NCBI GenBank assembly: GCA_009784615.1
Contig: WRBJ01000004.1
Location: forward strand, 1 to 64,000
Length of the DNA: 64,000 nt
Direction: 5' to 3'
Source: Defluviitaleaceae bacterium
Lineage (GTDB): Bacteria > Bacillota > Clostridia > Lachnospirales > WRAX01
Shown: positions 38,522 through 48,445 of the stretch, in pieces
Position numbering within the stretch: position 1 is the stretch's first letter
Layout of the letters: each line of letters starts with the position of its first letter
Translations under genes and position numbers: made by a program
Notes under the pieces: generated by a model
What the model saw: the letters and a program-made list of their open reading frames with translations, nothing else
Told to the model about the DNA's origin: nothing
Databases searched by the model: none

Positions 38522-39367
38522 ATGAAAAATATTTTGGTTAAGAATATCAGTGAGCTTGTTGATGTGGATTTAAATGTGTTAAATCGGCACGAATTGCGGG
38601 CTATTGTGGATGTGATGTTAGAATTAATAGGCTACCCCGAACCCGAGCTACGTGATGGTCTTGTTTATCCTTTTTTAGAGGAAGTAATTTCGCAAGAAAT
38701 TCTTTCGCCGCAGGATGCTGTCGAAATTTTATATATATGTATGGACGAAAACCATTTGTATTATAAATTGGGCGGTATTTGTGATTCTGTTTTTAAACGG
38801 GCTTTTTGTTGTCTTATAATTGCTGCTATTTTAGACGCTAATACAAAGCGCAAATTTTTGTCTGTGGATGCTTTGGATGAGGTTTTTATTAAAGTTCTTG
38901 ATTATTTGGAAAAAGAGAAAGACGTACGAGGCTATGTCGAGGGCAAAGGATGGGCGCATGCAATGGCACACGGTGCGGATATGTTGCAGTGCTTGGTGCT
39001 TAACCCACAAATTGACAGTGACAAATATCCTGATGTCTTATCCACTATAGAGGTATGCTTGTTTAAAGATACTGCAACGTATATAGACCAAGAGGAGGAG
39101 CGTTTTGTAGGTGTTGTACGAGCTATGATGGATAAGGGATTGCAAGGCGATGTATTAGAGCGTTGGATACAGCTATTATTATCCCGAATGGCTAATCTTT
39201 ACGCCGCCGAAGGATTTTCTTATAAATATTATCGTGCGAATGTTAATGTTATAAACTTTTTAAAGGCATTGTATTTTAACCTTAAAAAAGACGGTGACCG
39301 TCTTAAATTGCGTGTCTTTATATATGAAAGTATTAAAAAACTGCAAAAGCTATATTCTGCGTCGTAA
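38522..39367 (+). CDS. DUF2785-family protein
   Basis: 281 residues, predominantly helical, with the GKGWAHAMAHGADMLQCL motif characteristic of DUF2785. No signal or membrane segment is seen. The start at 38522 follows GGAGGG. The function is unknown. Confidence 0.72.
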   Translation: MKNILVKNISELVDVDLNVLNRHELRAIVDVMLELIGYPEPELRDGLVYPFLEEVISQEILSPQDAVEILYICMDENHLYYKLGGICDSVFKRAFCCLIIAAILDANTKRKFLSVDALDEVFIKVLDYLEKEKDVRGYVEGKGWAHAMAHGADMLQCLVLNPQIDSDKYPDVLSTIEVCLFKDTATYIDQEEERFVGVVRAMMDKGLQGDVLERWIQLLLSRMANLYAAEGFSYKYYRANVNVINFLKALYFNLKKDGDRLKLRVFIYESIKKLQKLYSAS

Positions 39368-39390
39368 AACCGCTTTGTTGTGTTAAAAAC

Positions 39391-39430
39391 ATAAATAAAG
39401 GGGACGTTGAACCACGTCCCCTTTATTTAT
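39391..39430. terminator. Bidirectional terminator
   Basis: Perfect 17-base arms (39391-39407 and 39414-39430) have GGGGACGT at the core and A/T-rich feet. They serve the DUF2785 gene and the convergent carboxypeptidase. Confidence 0.85.
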
Positions 39431-40605
39431 TATCTAAACCAAATATGAAAAATACGTTTTGTCATATCAGTAAAGCCTGCTTTTTCTATTGCTTCCTCGG
39501 TTATTAGGCTGGTGCGTCCTATTTCTTCGCCTTCGTAGGTATATATTATTTCACCTGCAATTGTGCCTTGTGGGGCTGGTGCGGAGATATTGTCGTGTAT
39601 TATTATTTCTGCGGTAAGCTCGCTATTGTTGCCTTTTTCGGTTACATTGCTTATTAGCTCTTGTACCATTACGGCGGCGGTTGGTGTTGCACCTTTTGCA
39701 ACAGGCACTTCGCCAACTACTGTACCCGCTAATTCGCCTTTAACAACCTTAAAATTAGCAAAGCCATAATCCAGCATTTTTTTAGTTTCCCCAAAACGTA
39801 TATCGGACGTATTTGCGCCCATTATTACGGCAATAAGTTCCATATCGCCACGTACTGCGGTTGCGGATAAGCAATATAACGCTTCGCCTGTAGAGCCTGT
39901 TTTTAAGCCCGTTGTTCCTGTGTATTGACGCACCAGCTTGTTGGTGTTGGTCAACCCAAATTCACTTTCGCCACGGGGCGTTTTGTGAGTTATTGTGTCC
40001 ATCCATATGGTTGCTTTTTCGGTTACATCGGGGTGTTTTGTGATAAGCTCGCGGCTCATTATTGCAATATCTTTTGCGGTAGTAAAGTGTCCTTGTGTGT
40101 CAAGACCACAAGCGTTTCTGAAAGATGTGTCGCTCATACCCAATTGTTGCGCTCTTTTATTCATCAAATCAACAAAACTTTCTTCACTGCCCGAAATAAA
40201 CTCGGCTAAGGCAACGGCGGCATCGTTTCCGCTGGCTATTACCACGGCCTTTGTTAAATCACGCACAGTTTGTTGCTCGCCCGGCTCTAAAAAAATTTGG
40301 CTACCACCCATACTTGCAGCGTGTTCGCTTGTGGTTACAATATCGTCCCAGCTAATGCGGTTTTGGGCAATTGCTTCGTATATTAAAAGCATTGTCATAA
40401 CCTTTGTAACTGAAGCTGGCGCAAGACGGTCTGTTGAGTTTTGCTCGAAGATAATTTCGCCACTTGATGCTTCCATTATCACGGCGGCTTTTGCGTCTAT
40501 TGTTAACGCTAAAGGTCCACGGCGGTCTGAAGCCATCGCCGCTGTTGGTGCAAGCATTGCTATTATTAATGCCGCTGATAAGATTTGGATTATTCTTCGT
40601 TTCAT
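39430..40605 (-). CDS. dacF: D-alanyl-D-alanine carboxypeptidase (S11 family)
   Basis: Low-molecular-weight penicillin-binding protein trimming peptidoglycan stem peptides. 391 residues with a signal peptide ending near AMA-SD (about residue 26). Active-site motifs are complete: S65-V-T-K68, S125-G-N127 and K235-T-G. A C-terminal beta domain follows. AAAGGAG precedes the ATG at 40605. Contrast the protein at 61929, in which all three motifs are altered. The symbol among dacA/dacF paralogues is uncertain. Confidence 0.9.
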   Translation of the reverse strand: MKRRIIQILSAALIIAMLAPTAAMASDRRGPLALTIDAKAAVIMEASSGEIIFEQNSTDRLAPASVTKVMTMLLIYEAIAQNRISWDDIVTTSEHAASMGGSQIFLEPGEQQTVRDLTKAVVIASGNDAAVALAEFISGSEESFVDLMNKRAQQLGMSDTSFRNACGLDTQGHFTTAKDIAIMSRELITKHPDVTEKATIWMDTITHKTPRGESEFGLTNTNKLVRQYTGTTGLKTGSTGEALYCLSATAVRGDMELIAVIMGANTSDIRFGETKKMLDYGFANFKVVKGELAGTVVGEVPVAKGATPTAAVMVQELISNVTEKGNNSELTAEIIIHDNISAPAPQGTIAGEIIYTYEGEEIGRTSLITEEAIEKAGFTDMTKRIFHIWFR

Positions 40606-40654
40606 TTTATTCGCTCCTTTGATTTCGGTTTTTAATAGTATTTTCATTTATGCT

Positions 40655-40683
40655 TTGACAAATCACGGAAATTTTTGTATAAT
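40655..40683 (+). promoter_or_regulatory. Promoter of trmL
   Basis: TTGACA (40655-40660) and TATAAT (40678-40683), 17 bases apart: a full consensus. Confidence 0.75.
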
Positions 40684-40705
40684 GCTTAGGGTTGGAGATG
40701 ATGAG

Positions 40706-41167
40706 ATGAACATTGTGTTGCATAATCCTGAAATACCGCATAACACAGGCGCAATTGGGCGAACCTGTTTGGTTGCGGGCGCAAGGTTACATTTGATACA
40801 TCCTTTAGGGTTTATTCTTAGCGAAAAGCACCTTGCAAGGGCAGGAATGGATTATTGGGACAAAGTGGATGTAACTGAATACATTAATTTTGACGATTTT
40901 TTGATGAAAAATAAAGGTGCAAGAATATTTTTGGCAGAAACAAAAGGCTCTATTCCATACACACAAGCCAAATTTAAAAAGGACGATTTTATCGTGTTTG
41001 GTTGCGAAACGAAGGGTTTGCCAGATTGGATGTTGGAGCGTTACATTAACCGAATAATTAGTGTTCCTATGAAAAATGATAGCAGGTCGTTAAATTTAAG
41101 CGTAACTGTGGGTATAATTCTTTATGAAGCCTTACGTCAGACGGGTTTTGATGATTTGAGATTATAA
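40706..41167 (+). CDS. trmL: tRNA (cytidine/uridine-2'-O-)-methyltransferase TrmL
   Basis: SPOUT-class enzyme methylating the ribose at position 34 of tRNA(Leu). 153 residues. The N-terminal NIVLHNPEIPHNTGAIGRTC, the FGCETKGLP motif and the C-terminal knot MKNDSRSLNLSVTVGIILYE are diagnostic. GGAG lies 8 bases before the ATG at 40706. An upstream open frame in the same phase is antisense to dacF and is not part of the gene. Confidence 0.94.
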   Translation: MNIVLHNPEIPHNTGAIGRTCLVAGARLHLIHPLGFILSEKHLARAGMDYWDKVDVTEYINFDDFLMKNKGARIFLAETKGSIPYTQAKFKKDDFIVFGCETKGLPDWMLERYINRIISVPMKNDSRSLNLSVTVGIILYEALRQTGFDDLRL

Positions 41168-41182
41168 ATTACGGAGGATAAT

Positions 41183-43048
41183 ATGTGCGGATTTATAGGT
41201 TTTACAGGCAATAGAGAAGATAGAGAGCAAGTGACAAAAGATATGAATTCAAAAATATACCATCGTGGACCGGATGGTGAAGGATATTTTTTTGACAACA
41301 ATATAAATTTTGGTTTTAGACGGTTGTCGTTTTTAGATTTAACACACGGCAATCAGCCTATGACGACCGAATGTGGGCGATACACAATTATGTTTAACGG
41401 CGAAATTTATAATTATCGTGCTTTGCGGTCTAGGCTAGAGGAAAAAGGGCGGACTTTCACCACAAAATCTGACACAGAAGTGATTTTGCAGATGTATGTA
41501 GAATATGGCGTGCATATGCTTAATCAACTGCGAGGTATGTTTGCTATAGTGATATACGATAAGCAAACAAGCGATATTTTTGCCGCCCGCGACCATTTTG
41601 GCATAAAGCCGTTTTATTATAGTATATTTGGTGGCGAATTGCTTTTTGGGTCAGAAATTAAAGGCTTGCTTGAACATCCTGATTGTGAAAAAAACGTAAA
41701 CCACGCCGCATTGTCAGGATATTTGGCTTTTCAATATTCGCCGCTTACAGAAACTATGTTTAAAGACATACACAAGCTACAGCCCGCACATTTCCTACGC
41801 TTTAGCGGCGGCAAGCTGACAATAGAGCGTTATTGGCAGGCAGAATTTGCACCTGCAAAAGTTTCTCGCAATAAGAAAAAAGCTCAAGAACAATTGGAAG
41901 CCGCAGTGCGTGAAATTGACGAAGTTTTGGGAGAATCTATCGACCTGCATTATAATATGAGCGATGTAGAGATAGGGTCGTTTTTATCAAGCGGCGTGGA
42001 CAGTTCGCTTATTGCAGCACGTTTTGACGGCGAAAAAACTTTTACAGTCGGCTTTGATTATGATGGATATAATGAGATTGAATATGCGCAAGAATTATCA
42101 AAAGATATGGGGCTGACACATCACAGCCGCCTTATAACAACAACAGAATATTGGGATAATTTAGGCAAAATACAATATCATATGGACGAACCTTTAGCAG
42201 ACCCAGCGGCGGTTGCGCTGTATTTTGTGTCCGAAGAAGCTCGTAAGCACGTTAAAGGCGTGTTAAGCGGCGAAGGAGCAGATGAATTTTTTGGTGGATA
42301 TAATATTTATCAAGAACCAAGGTCTTTACGCCCTATGAAGGTTTTCCCTAAATTTGTACGCCGTGGGCTTGGGGCTGTTGCGAAAAAATTACCTGCTTTT
42401 AAAGGGCGCAATTATTTTATACGTGCTGCACAACCAGTCGAGCAACGCTTTATAGGTAATGCGTATATGTTTACAGAAGCCGAGCGTAAAGAGTTGCTTA
42501 AAGAAAAGGACTTTGTATCTGCGGCAGAAATTACTGCGCCATATTATGCAAAAACAAAAGGATATGACGATGTTACAAAAATGCAATATATCGATATTCA
42601 TATGTGGATGGTTGGTGATATTTTGCTAAAGGCTGACAAAATGACGATGGCGCATTGTTTAGAAGGGCGCGTACCTATTTTGGATAAAGAGGTTTTTGCA
42701 GTGGCGGCAAAACTTCCAACAAAATTCAGGGTAACAAAAAAAGAAACAAAATATGCTTTTAGATTAGCGGCGGCAAAATATCTTGACGAAAAATGGTCAA
42801 AAAAACGTAAATTGGGCTTTCCTGTACCCATACGTCTTTGGTTGCGGGAAAGTGAGTATTACGCTCGTGTAAAAATGGCGTTTGAATCCAAAGCGGCGCA
42901 GGAGTTTTTTAACACGGACAAGCTGGTGGCATTGCTTGATGCGCATAAGTTAAATAAGGCAGACAATAGCCGTAAAATTTGGACATTGTATATGTTCTTA
43001 TTATGGCATAAGGAATTTTTTGGTGATTGTGATGGCAATGAATGTTAA
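41183..43048 (+). CDS. asnB: Glutamine-hydrolysing asparagine synthetase
   Basis: Makes asparagine from aspartate, glutamine and ATP. 621 residues. C2 is the glutaminase nucleophile (MCGFIGF); the synthetase P-loop is SSGVDSSLIA, followed by LSGEGADEFFGGY. The last few residues lie in sequence shared with the downstream SDR remnant, so the natural C-terminus may have been altered by a deletion. Confidence 0.93.
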   Translation: MCGFIGFTGNREDREQVTKDMNSKIYHRGPDGEGYFFDNNINFGFRRLSFLDLTHGNQPMTTECGRYTIMFNGEIYNYRALRSRLEEKGRTFTTKSDTEVILQMYVEYGVHMLNQLRGMFAIVIYDKQTSDIFAARDHFGIKPFYYSIFGGELLFGSEIKGLLEHPDCEKNVNHAALSGYLAFQYSPLTETMFKDIHKLQPAHFLRFSGGKLTIERYWQAEFAPAKVSRNKKKAQEQLEAAVREIDEVLGESIDLHYNMSDVEIGSFLSSGVDSSLIAARFDGEKTFTVGFDYDGYNEIEYAQELSKDMGLTHHSRLITTTEYWDNLGKIQYHMDEPLADPAAVALYFVSEEARKHVKGVLSGEGADEFFGGYNIYQEPRSLRPMKVFPKFVRRGLGAVAKKLPAFKGRNYFIRAAQPVEQRFIGNAYMFTEAERKELLKEKDFVSAAEITAPYYAKTKGYDDVTKMQYIDIHMWMVGDILLKADKMTMAHCLEGRVPILDKEVFAVAAKLPTKFRVTKKETKYAFRLAAAKYLDEKWSKKRKLGFPVPIRLWLRESEYYARVKMAFESKAAQEFFNTDKLVALLDAHKLNKADNSRKIWTLYMFLLWHKEFFGDCDGNEC

Positions 43049-43247
43049 TTGCGTAAATCCTGGTTCCAATGATATGGGTTATTGCTTTGGAGAAGCATAT
43101 GATAAGGTTGCAAGGATGTTTCCGTCAGGACGCTGGGGTACGCCAAATGATACAGCCGATTTGCTCTTATTTCTGCATAGTGATTATGCTAAATGGATAA
43201 CGGGACAGGTTATAGCAAGTGATGGCGGCGTTAAAGAAAACTGGTAA
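43020..43247 (+). pseudogene. Remnant of a short-chain dehydrogenase (C-terminal end)
   Basis: The frame reads NVNCVNPGSNDMGY, then RMFPSGRWGTPNDTADLLLF and WITGQVIASDGG, which is the last quarter of an SDR oxidoreductase (3-oxoacyl-ACP reductase-like). The Rossmann glycine motif and YxxxK catalytic pair are missing. Its first codons overlap the end of asnB in another frame. It could be translated but cannot be an active enzyme. Confidence 0.75.
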
Positions 43248-43292
43248 AATGTAGAGCGACCTATGGTTGCCCGTTGGGGGATTGATGATGAT

Positions 43293-43829
43293 ATGAATTT
43301 TGAAGATGTGTTTGCTAAATATCAAAAATTAATATATAACTTGTCGCGGCGGATTATGGGGAATGACGAAGATGCACAGGATATAACGCAAGAGGTCGCA
43401 ATTAAGGTGTATCGCAATTTGCATAAATGCAAAGGCGAGGATTTTGTAGCGGCTTGGATTAGCAAAATTACGCATAATACCTGTATGGATGCATTGCGCA
43501 AGCGTAAGGGCAAATTTACATCATCGCTTGATGATACGGTAGGCTTTGATGACGGCGAGGTGCAAGTACAGATTGAAGACGAGGCAATAGGACCCGAAGC
43601 ATTGTTGTTGCAAAAAGAGCTAAATGCGCAGATTGAAACGGCTTTGTTAAAACTATCTACCGAATATCGCACCATTGTTATATTACGTGATGTTAATGGG
43701 TATAGCTATGAAGAAATAGCCGAAATTACGGGTCTGCCAGAAGGAACGGTAAAATCCCGTCTTTTTAGAGGGCGTTCAAAATTGAAAAATATTTTGCTAC
43801 GGGAACAAAACCAAAGCGATTTGCGTTAG
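43293..43829 (+). CDS. ECF-type RNA polymerase sigma factor
   Basis: About 178 residues. Region 2 includes DAQDITQEVAIKVYRNLH and region 4 has YSYEEIAEITGLPEGTVKSR. The start is uncertain: ATG 43293 gives the typical N-terminus but the nearest G-rich site is 12 bases upstream; ATG 43263 is the alternative. The following gene is its likely anti-sigma factor. Confidence 0.88.
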   Translation: MNFEDVFAKYQKLIYNLSRRIMGNDEDAQDITQEVAIKVYRNLHKCKGEDFVAAWISKITHNTCMDALRKRKGKFTSSLDDTVGFDDGEVQVQIEDEAIGPEALLLQKELNAQIETALLKLSTEYRTIVILRDVNGYSYEEIAEITGLPEGTVKSRLFRGRSKLKNILLREQNQSDLR

Positions 43830-43848
43830 TAATATAGAGGTGAGTTTG

Positions 43849-44565
43849 ATGAAGAATTGGGACGAAGTTTTGTCGTTATATATTGATGATGTGTTGGACG
43901 AAAAACAAAAAGCCGATGTGGAGAAAGAGCTTGCCGCCTCGGCTGTTGTGCGTGTAAAATATGAAAACCTGCTAATAGTAACACAAACGCTAAACACTTT
44001 GTCAGAAGTAGATTTGCCCGAAGGTTTAGCCGACCGTATTTTATGGAACACAACTGCAAAGCACACACAAAAAGCAAAAAGCCGTAAAGCTCAGTGGATA
44101 ACCCGCATTGCAAGCTATGGCACGGTTGCGGCGGCAGCTTTATTGTTTGGGTTTTATTTTGGTATAAACCGTGACGATAGTGGGCTTTATACACCCGAAG
44201 CTGACGAGTATTCTAGTATTGAAATGACAGCGTCTTTAGATATTAGCGAAGATGCTGAATTTGGCGGGTTTGAACCTATAGGCGTTAGACTATTTTCTGA
44301 TGAAAATTTTGAATACGTAACAGATGCCGAAATTCAAGCCGAAGCTAGAACACTTGTAGCACCCGTAACTGCAAATGTGCAAATGACGGCATTGTCCAAC
44401 GAAATCACATTTTTTGTTAATGATATTCAAGAAGCAATAAATTTCTTTGCCTTAACATTTGACGGTTTTCAAATTGTCAGTCAGCGTGGCGATGCTTTTG
44501 CTACGGTTGAAGTGCCAGCAGAAGACAATGGAACGCTTTTAATACATTTGATGAAAATTGAATAA
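43849..44565 (+). CDS. Putative membrane-bound anti-sigma factor
   Basis: 238 residues: a cytoplasmic N-terminal domain of about 80 residues (WDEVLSLYIDDVLDEKQKAD, then VEKELAASAVVRVKYENLL), one membrane helix at about 87-107, and an external domain. The N-terminal fold resembles anti-sigma domains but lacks the HxxxCxxC zinc motif. GAGGTG precedes the ATG at 43849. Position right after the sigma gene supports the role. Confidence 0.75.
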   Translation: MKNWDEVLSLYIDDVLDEKQKADVEKELAASAVVRVKYENLLIVTQTLNTLSEVDLPEGLADRILWNTTAKHTQKAKSRKAQWITRIASYGTVAAAALLFGFYFGINRDDSGLYTPEADEYSSIEMTASLDISEDAEFGGFEPIGVRLFSDENFEYVTDAEIQAEARTLVAPVTANVQMTALSNEITFFVNDIQEAINFFALTFDGFQIVSQRGDAFATVEVPAEDNGTLLIHLMKIE

Positions 44566-44571
44566 AGGGGC

Positions 44572-44600
44572 TTGTAATTTTTTGGTGTATATGTTATAGT
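44572..44600 (+). promoter_or_regulatory. Promoter of the parvulin-like gene and ecf operon
   Basis: TTGTAA (44572-44577) and TATAGT (44595-44600) are 17 bases apart. Confidence 0.5.
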
Positions 44601-44646
44601 AAAGATTGTGAGAATTTTAAACGAAAAATCGAAAGGAAAGTTTACA

Positions 44647-45654
44647 ATGGCTAAAAATCATCAAGCAACAAGAAAAGATAATTCAATTAAAATTGCAGTA
44701 ATAATTTTTATTGCATTTATTGTAATTGTGGGTGCGGCACTTTTCATCAACAACCGTAGTTTAAGCTGGGTTGCGTCGGTGGATGGCGAACGTATACCTA
44801 TGGCACATTTTTGGTATCAATACGACCGCACTGCGGAACAGCTATGGGAATTTGCGTGGATGCTACAACCAGGTGATGTGGAAGAAATAGCACTTGGCGG
44901 TCTTGTTGACCTTTACGCAGTTACTGCGCGTGCTGACGAGTTTGGAGTAGAGCTTACCAGAGAACAAATAGATATGGCTAGAAGCGATGCAACCGCTATT
45001 CGTGCCCATATGATGATTGACGGGGATGATATTATCCGTCAAATGGGCTTTACACGTTCCTCTTTTTATAGCTTTGTTGAGATGATGGCACTTTATAGTG
45101 CTGTATATGACACAATTGCTTCACGTCGTGAGGTTACTGAGCAAGAATTTATTGACGGCATTGCGGCATATATTGAAGAAAATGCGCAAGAATATCGCAA
45201 TCCATTTGCGCACATTGTAGAAACTGAAACCGAAGAAGAAGCAGAGGTTTTGCGTGAACGTATTTTAGCTGGTGAAAGCATTACAGATATTATGCTAGAA
45301 TTGAACGAAGAAGCAAATACAACAAGTGTGCACGTATCAAACACAAATTTTTTTGCAGAAACTTGGGAAGAAGCTCATTTTATGAACGAAGGGGATATTT
45401 CGCTTGTTGTTCCGCTTGCAAATGGAATGTTTGGTGTGTATCAAATTGAACGTATTGAGTATGACGAAATAGATGAAGAAGCCGTTAGAGAAACTGTTGA
45501 AGCGCAAGTGCGACACGCTCATTTTAGAGAATTTGCTAATATGTGGGCAGAGCAAGCCGAAGTTGTGCGAAATACAAGGGTTTTACCATACCCACAACCG
45601 TCAGATTTTGAAGTTGATTGGGATATAGAAGACAGTTTGGAGCAAGGCGAATAA
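44647..45654 (+). CDS. Membrane-anchored parvulin/PrsA-like protein
   Basis: 335 residues: a membrane helix at about 18-37 with no lipobox cysteine, a SurA/PrsA-like helical N-domain ([15 protein letters not shown]), and a degenerate parvulin segment ([20 protein letters not shown] through [13 protein letters not shown]). It is probably a foldase or chaperone for exported proteins. AAAGGAAAG precedes the ATG at 44647. Its stop overlaps the ecfA1 start by one base. Confidence 0.7.
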   Translation: MAKNHQATRKDNSIKIAVIIFIAFIVIVGAALFINNRSLSWVASVDGERIPMAHFWYQYDRTAEQLWEFAWMLQPGDVEEIALGGLVDLYAVTARADEFGVELTREQIDMARSDATAIRAHMMIDGDDIIRQMGFTRSSFYSFVEMMALYSAVYDTIASRREVTEQEFIDGIAAYIEENAQEYRNPFAHIVETETEEEAEVLRERILAGESITDIMLELNEEANTTSVHVSNTNFFAETWEEAHFMNEGDISLVVPLANGMFGVYQIERIEYDEIDEEAVRETVEAQVRHAHFREFANMWAEQAEVVRNTRVLPYPQPSDFEVDWDIEDSLEQGE

Positions 45655-46523
45655 TGGAATATATTGTAAAAGCCGAGCAGTTGGTGTATGAATATTCGCC
45701 ACCTACCAGTGACGATGAAAAAGCCGAATCTCAAGCCCCAATACTTGCGTTAAACGGTATTGATATTAACATTAAAAAAGGTGAATTTTTAGCCATTTTA
45801 GGGCATAATGGTTCGGGAAAGTCCACCTTTGCAAAGCATATTAATTGTTTGTTGCAACCCACATCGGGGACGATGTGGGTTAATGGCATTTCTACAGCAA
45901 ACGAGGATATGGTTTGGGAGATTAGACAATCTGTCGGTATGGTGTTTCAAAATCCTGATAATCAGATAATTGCAACTATTGTAGAGGAAGATGTTGCATT
46001 TGGTCCCGAAAATTTGGGCGTGCCGCCTGCTGAAATTCGCAAACGTGTTGACGAGGCTTTAGCAACTGTTGGAATGACTGAGTTTGCAGGTAATCCACCC
46101 CATCATCTTTCTGGCGGACAAAAGCAACGTGTGGCTATTGCGGGCATACTTGCAATGCGACCCGACATTATTGTGCTTGACGAAGCAACGGCAATGCTTG
46201 ACCCTAATGGGCGCAAAGAGGTTATGAAGGTTGCGAAACAGCTTAACACGGACGAAGGTATTACCATTGTATTTATAACACATTATATGGATGAAGCGGC
46301 GCAGGCGGATAGGATTATTGTTGTGTCTGACGGCAAAATTGCGATGGAAGGTTTACCAAGCGAAGTTTTTTCTCGTATAACCGAACTTAAAAAGATTGGG
46401 CTTGATGTGCCTCAGGCGGCAGAGATTGCATATAAATTGCGTGCAAAAGGCGTTAATTTGCCAAAAAGCATAGTAACAGGCGAACATTTAGTAGAGGAAT
46501 TGGTAAAATGTCGATTGAGCTAA
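45654..46523 (+). CDS. ecfA1: ECF transporter ATPase A1
   Basis: 289 residues. Walker [10 protein letters not shown], the Q-loop VFQNPDNQI typical of EcfA, signature LSGGQ and Walker [13 protein letters not shown]. Energises group II ECF transporters together with EcfA2 and EcfT, serving several S components. It overlaps ecfA2 by 16 bases. Confidence 0.93.
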   Translation: MEYIVKAEQLVYEYSPPTSDDEKAESQAPILALNGIDINIKKGEFLAILGHNGSGKSTFAKHINCLLQPTSGTMWVNGISTANEDMVWEIRQSVGMVFQNPDNQIIATIVEEDVAFGPENLGVPPAEIRKRVDEALATVGMTEFAGNPPHHLSGGQKQRVAIAGILAMRPDIIVLDEATAMLDPNGRKEVMKVAKQLNTDEGITIVFITHYMDEAAQADRIIVVSDGKIAMEGLPSEVFSRITELKKIGLDVPQAAEIAYKLRAKGVNLPKSIVTGEHLVEELVKCRLS

Positions 46524-47359
46524 AAGATGTGTGTCATACGTATTCAAAGGGTTCGACCTTTGCGAAAAATGCATTGAATAATATAAATTTAACAATAGAA
46601 AGCGGCGATTTTGTCGGGCTTATCGGACATACTGGTTCTGGCAAATCTACATTGGTGCAACATTTAAATGCGCTTTTAAAACCACATAGCGGGCATATTT
46701 TTATTGATGGTGAAGATATTAATGCTGACAAATCCCGCCTTAAAGCCATTCGTAGCAAAGTTGGCTTGGTTTTCCAATATCCAGAACATCAATTGTTTGA
46801 TATGACTGTCTATAAAGATGTATCGTTTGGACCTAAAAATGCAGGTCTTAGCGGGGAAGAAATTAAAGAACGTGTAGAATCTGCACTTACAATGGTTGGA
46901 ATAATGCCCGATATGTATGAAAAATCACCTTTCGAGCTATCTGGTGGACAAAAACGTCGTGTGGCTATTGCGGGCGTACTTGCAATGCGCCCAGAGGTGC
47001 TGGTGCTTGACGAGCCTGCCGCAGGGCTTGACCCACGTGGACGTGATGAAATATTAAATCAAGTAAAAAAAATGCACGAGGGACTTCAAATTACAGTAAT
47101 TTTAGTATCGCACAGTATGGAAGATATTGCACGCCTAGTAAACCGTATTTTGGTTATAAACAAGGGCGAAATTGTGTTAAGTGGCACGCCGACAGAAATT
47201 TTTGCACAAATTGAACAGCTTGAGGCGATTGGGCTGTCCACAACGCAATCTGCTTACATCGCAAGAGATTTGCGCAATAAAGGTTTCAACTTGCCAGAGA
47301 ATATTTTCACCGTGGACGTTGTGGTTGATGCTGTATTGAGTGAATTGCAAGCGAGGTAA
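46508..47359 (+). CDS. ecfA2: ECF transporter ATPase A2
   Basis: 283 residues. Walker [11 protein letters not shown]-loop [10 protein letters not shown] diagnostic of EcfA2, signature LSGGQ, Walker [13 protein letters not shown]. The usual next gene, ecfT, is displaced by a NUDIX remnant of about 250 bases. Confidence 0.94.
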   Translation: MSIELKDVCHTYSKGSTFAKNALNNINLTIESGDFVGLIGHTGSGKSTLVQHLNALLKPHSGHIFIDGEDINADKSRLKAIRSKVGLVFQYPEHQLFDMTVYKDVSFGPKNAGLSGEEIKERVESALTMVGIMPDMYEKSPFELSGGQKRRVAIAGVLAMRPEVLVLDEPAAGLDPRGRDEILNQVKKMHEGLQITVILVSHSMEDIARLVNRILVINKGEIVLSGTPTEIFAQIEQLEAIGLSTTQSAYIARDLRNKGFNLPENIFTVDVVVDAVLSELQAR

Positions 47360-47364
47360 ATGTG

Positions 47365-47618
47365 ATGGAAATGACGTTTTGCACTTTTGATGAAGTGGAT
47401 AATGCTTTGCTAAAATATGTTGTAATTGTAGCAAAATATGATGATGTATGGATTTGGTGTAAAAACCCAAAACGTGGCTAGGAGTTACCTAGCGGCAAAA
47501 CAAGCTAGAAATTAGCGAAATTGGGTTTTTTGACGGTATACCACAGGAAGAATTGTCGTTTCCTTTGTATCATAACAGGCACTTTAAAAAGGTTATAGAG
47601 GTACTTAATTTATGCTAA
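47365..47618 (+). pseudogene. NUDIX hydrolase remnant with internal deletion
   Basis: From 47365 the frame reads MEMTFCTFDEVDNALLKYVV, IVAKYDDVWIWCKNPKRG then TAG (47479), the start of a NUDIX protein. In another frame from 47517, EIGFFDGIPQEELSFPLYHN, RHFKKVIEVLNL is the end of one. The whole NUDIX box is missing. Between the halves lie short palindromes (GCTAGG/CCTAGC and GCTA/TAGC). It sits inside the ecf operon. Confidence 0.75.
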
Positions 47619-48430
47619 AAGTAACAATTGGACAATATTACCCCGCCGATAGCTTTATACATCGGCTTGACCCGCGTATGAAACTATTTTGCACAATGGC
47701 ATTTATAGTGTTCATCTTTTTTGTAAACAATTTTTTGGGTTATGCAATGGCTTTTGTATTTATAGTAACAGTAATTGCTGTGTCAAAGGTACCTATAAAG
47801 TTTCTTTTGCGGGGCTTAAGGGCGATTTTTTTCATTGTAATTTTTACGGCTGTGCTTAATATATTTTTCACGGCGGGCGAAACTGTTGTTTTAGATTGGT
47901 GGATTTTTCGCATAACGCTGGAAGGCTTGTTAAATGCAGGTCGTATGGCTTTACGCCTTGTTATGCTTATTATCGGTTCGTCTATTTTAACACTTACAAC
48001 AACGCCAATTCAGCTAACGGACGCTATCGAATTTTATTTAAAACCGCTTAAAAAAATAGGCGTGCCAGCGCACGAAATCGCTATGATGATGACTATTGCG
48101 TTGCGTTTTATACCTACCCTTATTGAAGAAATGGATAAGATAATGAAAGCGCAAATGGCACGCGGTGCAGATTTTGATACGGGTGGTATTGTTAAAAAAG
48201 CACGTAGCCTAGTGCCTTTGTTGGTGCCGCTGTTTATATCGGCTTTCCGCCGTGCCGAAGATTTGGCATTAGCAATGGAATCTCGTTGTTATCGCGGCGA
48301 TGTAGGACGCACACGTATGAAACAAATGCGTTTTGCAAGTCGAGATTTTGCGGTTTTTTGCGTGATACTGGTTTTTGTGGCAATGGTTTTTGTGCTTAAT
48401 TATATTGCGGCATTATACGGGATTTGGTAG
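47612..48430 (+). CDS. ecfT: ECF transporter transmembrane component T
   Basis: 272 residues, about five membrane helices. The coupling helices carry the A-R-G motif pair of the family (KAQMARGADFD; and AMESRCYRGD, an R-rich variant). It links S components to the EcfA ATPases. AGAGGT precedes the ATG. Confidence 0.92.
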   Translation: MLKVTIGQYYPADSFIHRLDPRMKLFCTMAFIVFIFFVNNFLGYAMAFVFIVTVIAVSKVPIKFLLRGLRAIFFIVIFTAVLNIFFTAGETVVLDWWIFRITLEGLLNAGRMALRLVMLIIGSSILTLTTTPIQLTDAIEFYLKPLKKIGVPAHEIAMMMTIALRFIPTLIEEMDKIMKAQMARGADFDTGGIVKKARSLVPLLVPLFISAFRRAEDLALAMESRCYRGDVGRTRMKQMRFASRDFAVFCVILVFVAMVFVLNYIAALYGIW

Positions 48431-48445
48431 AGAAAGGGTGATTTT

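Noticed and set aside
39995-40705. Long in-frame extension upstream of trmL.
   Set aside because: It is antisense to dacF; the trmL start with ribosome-binding site and promoter is at 40706.
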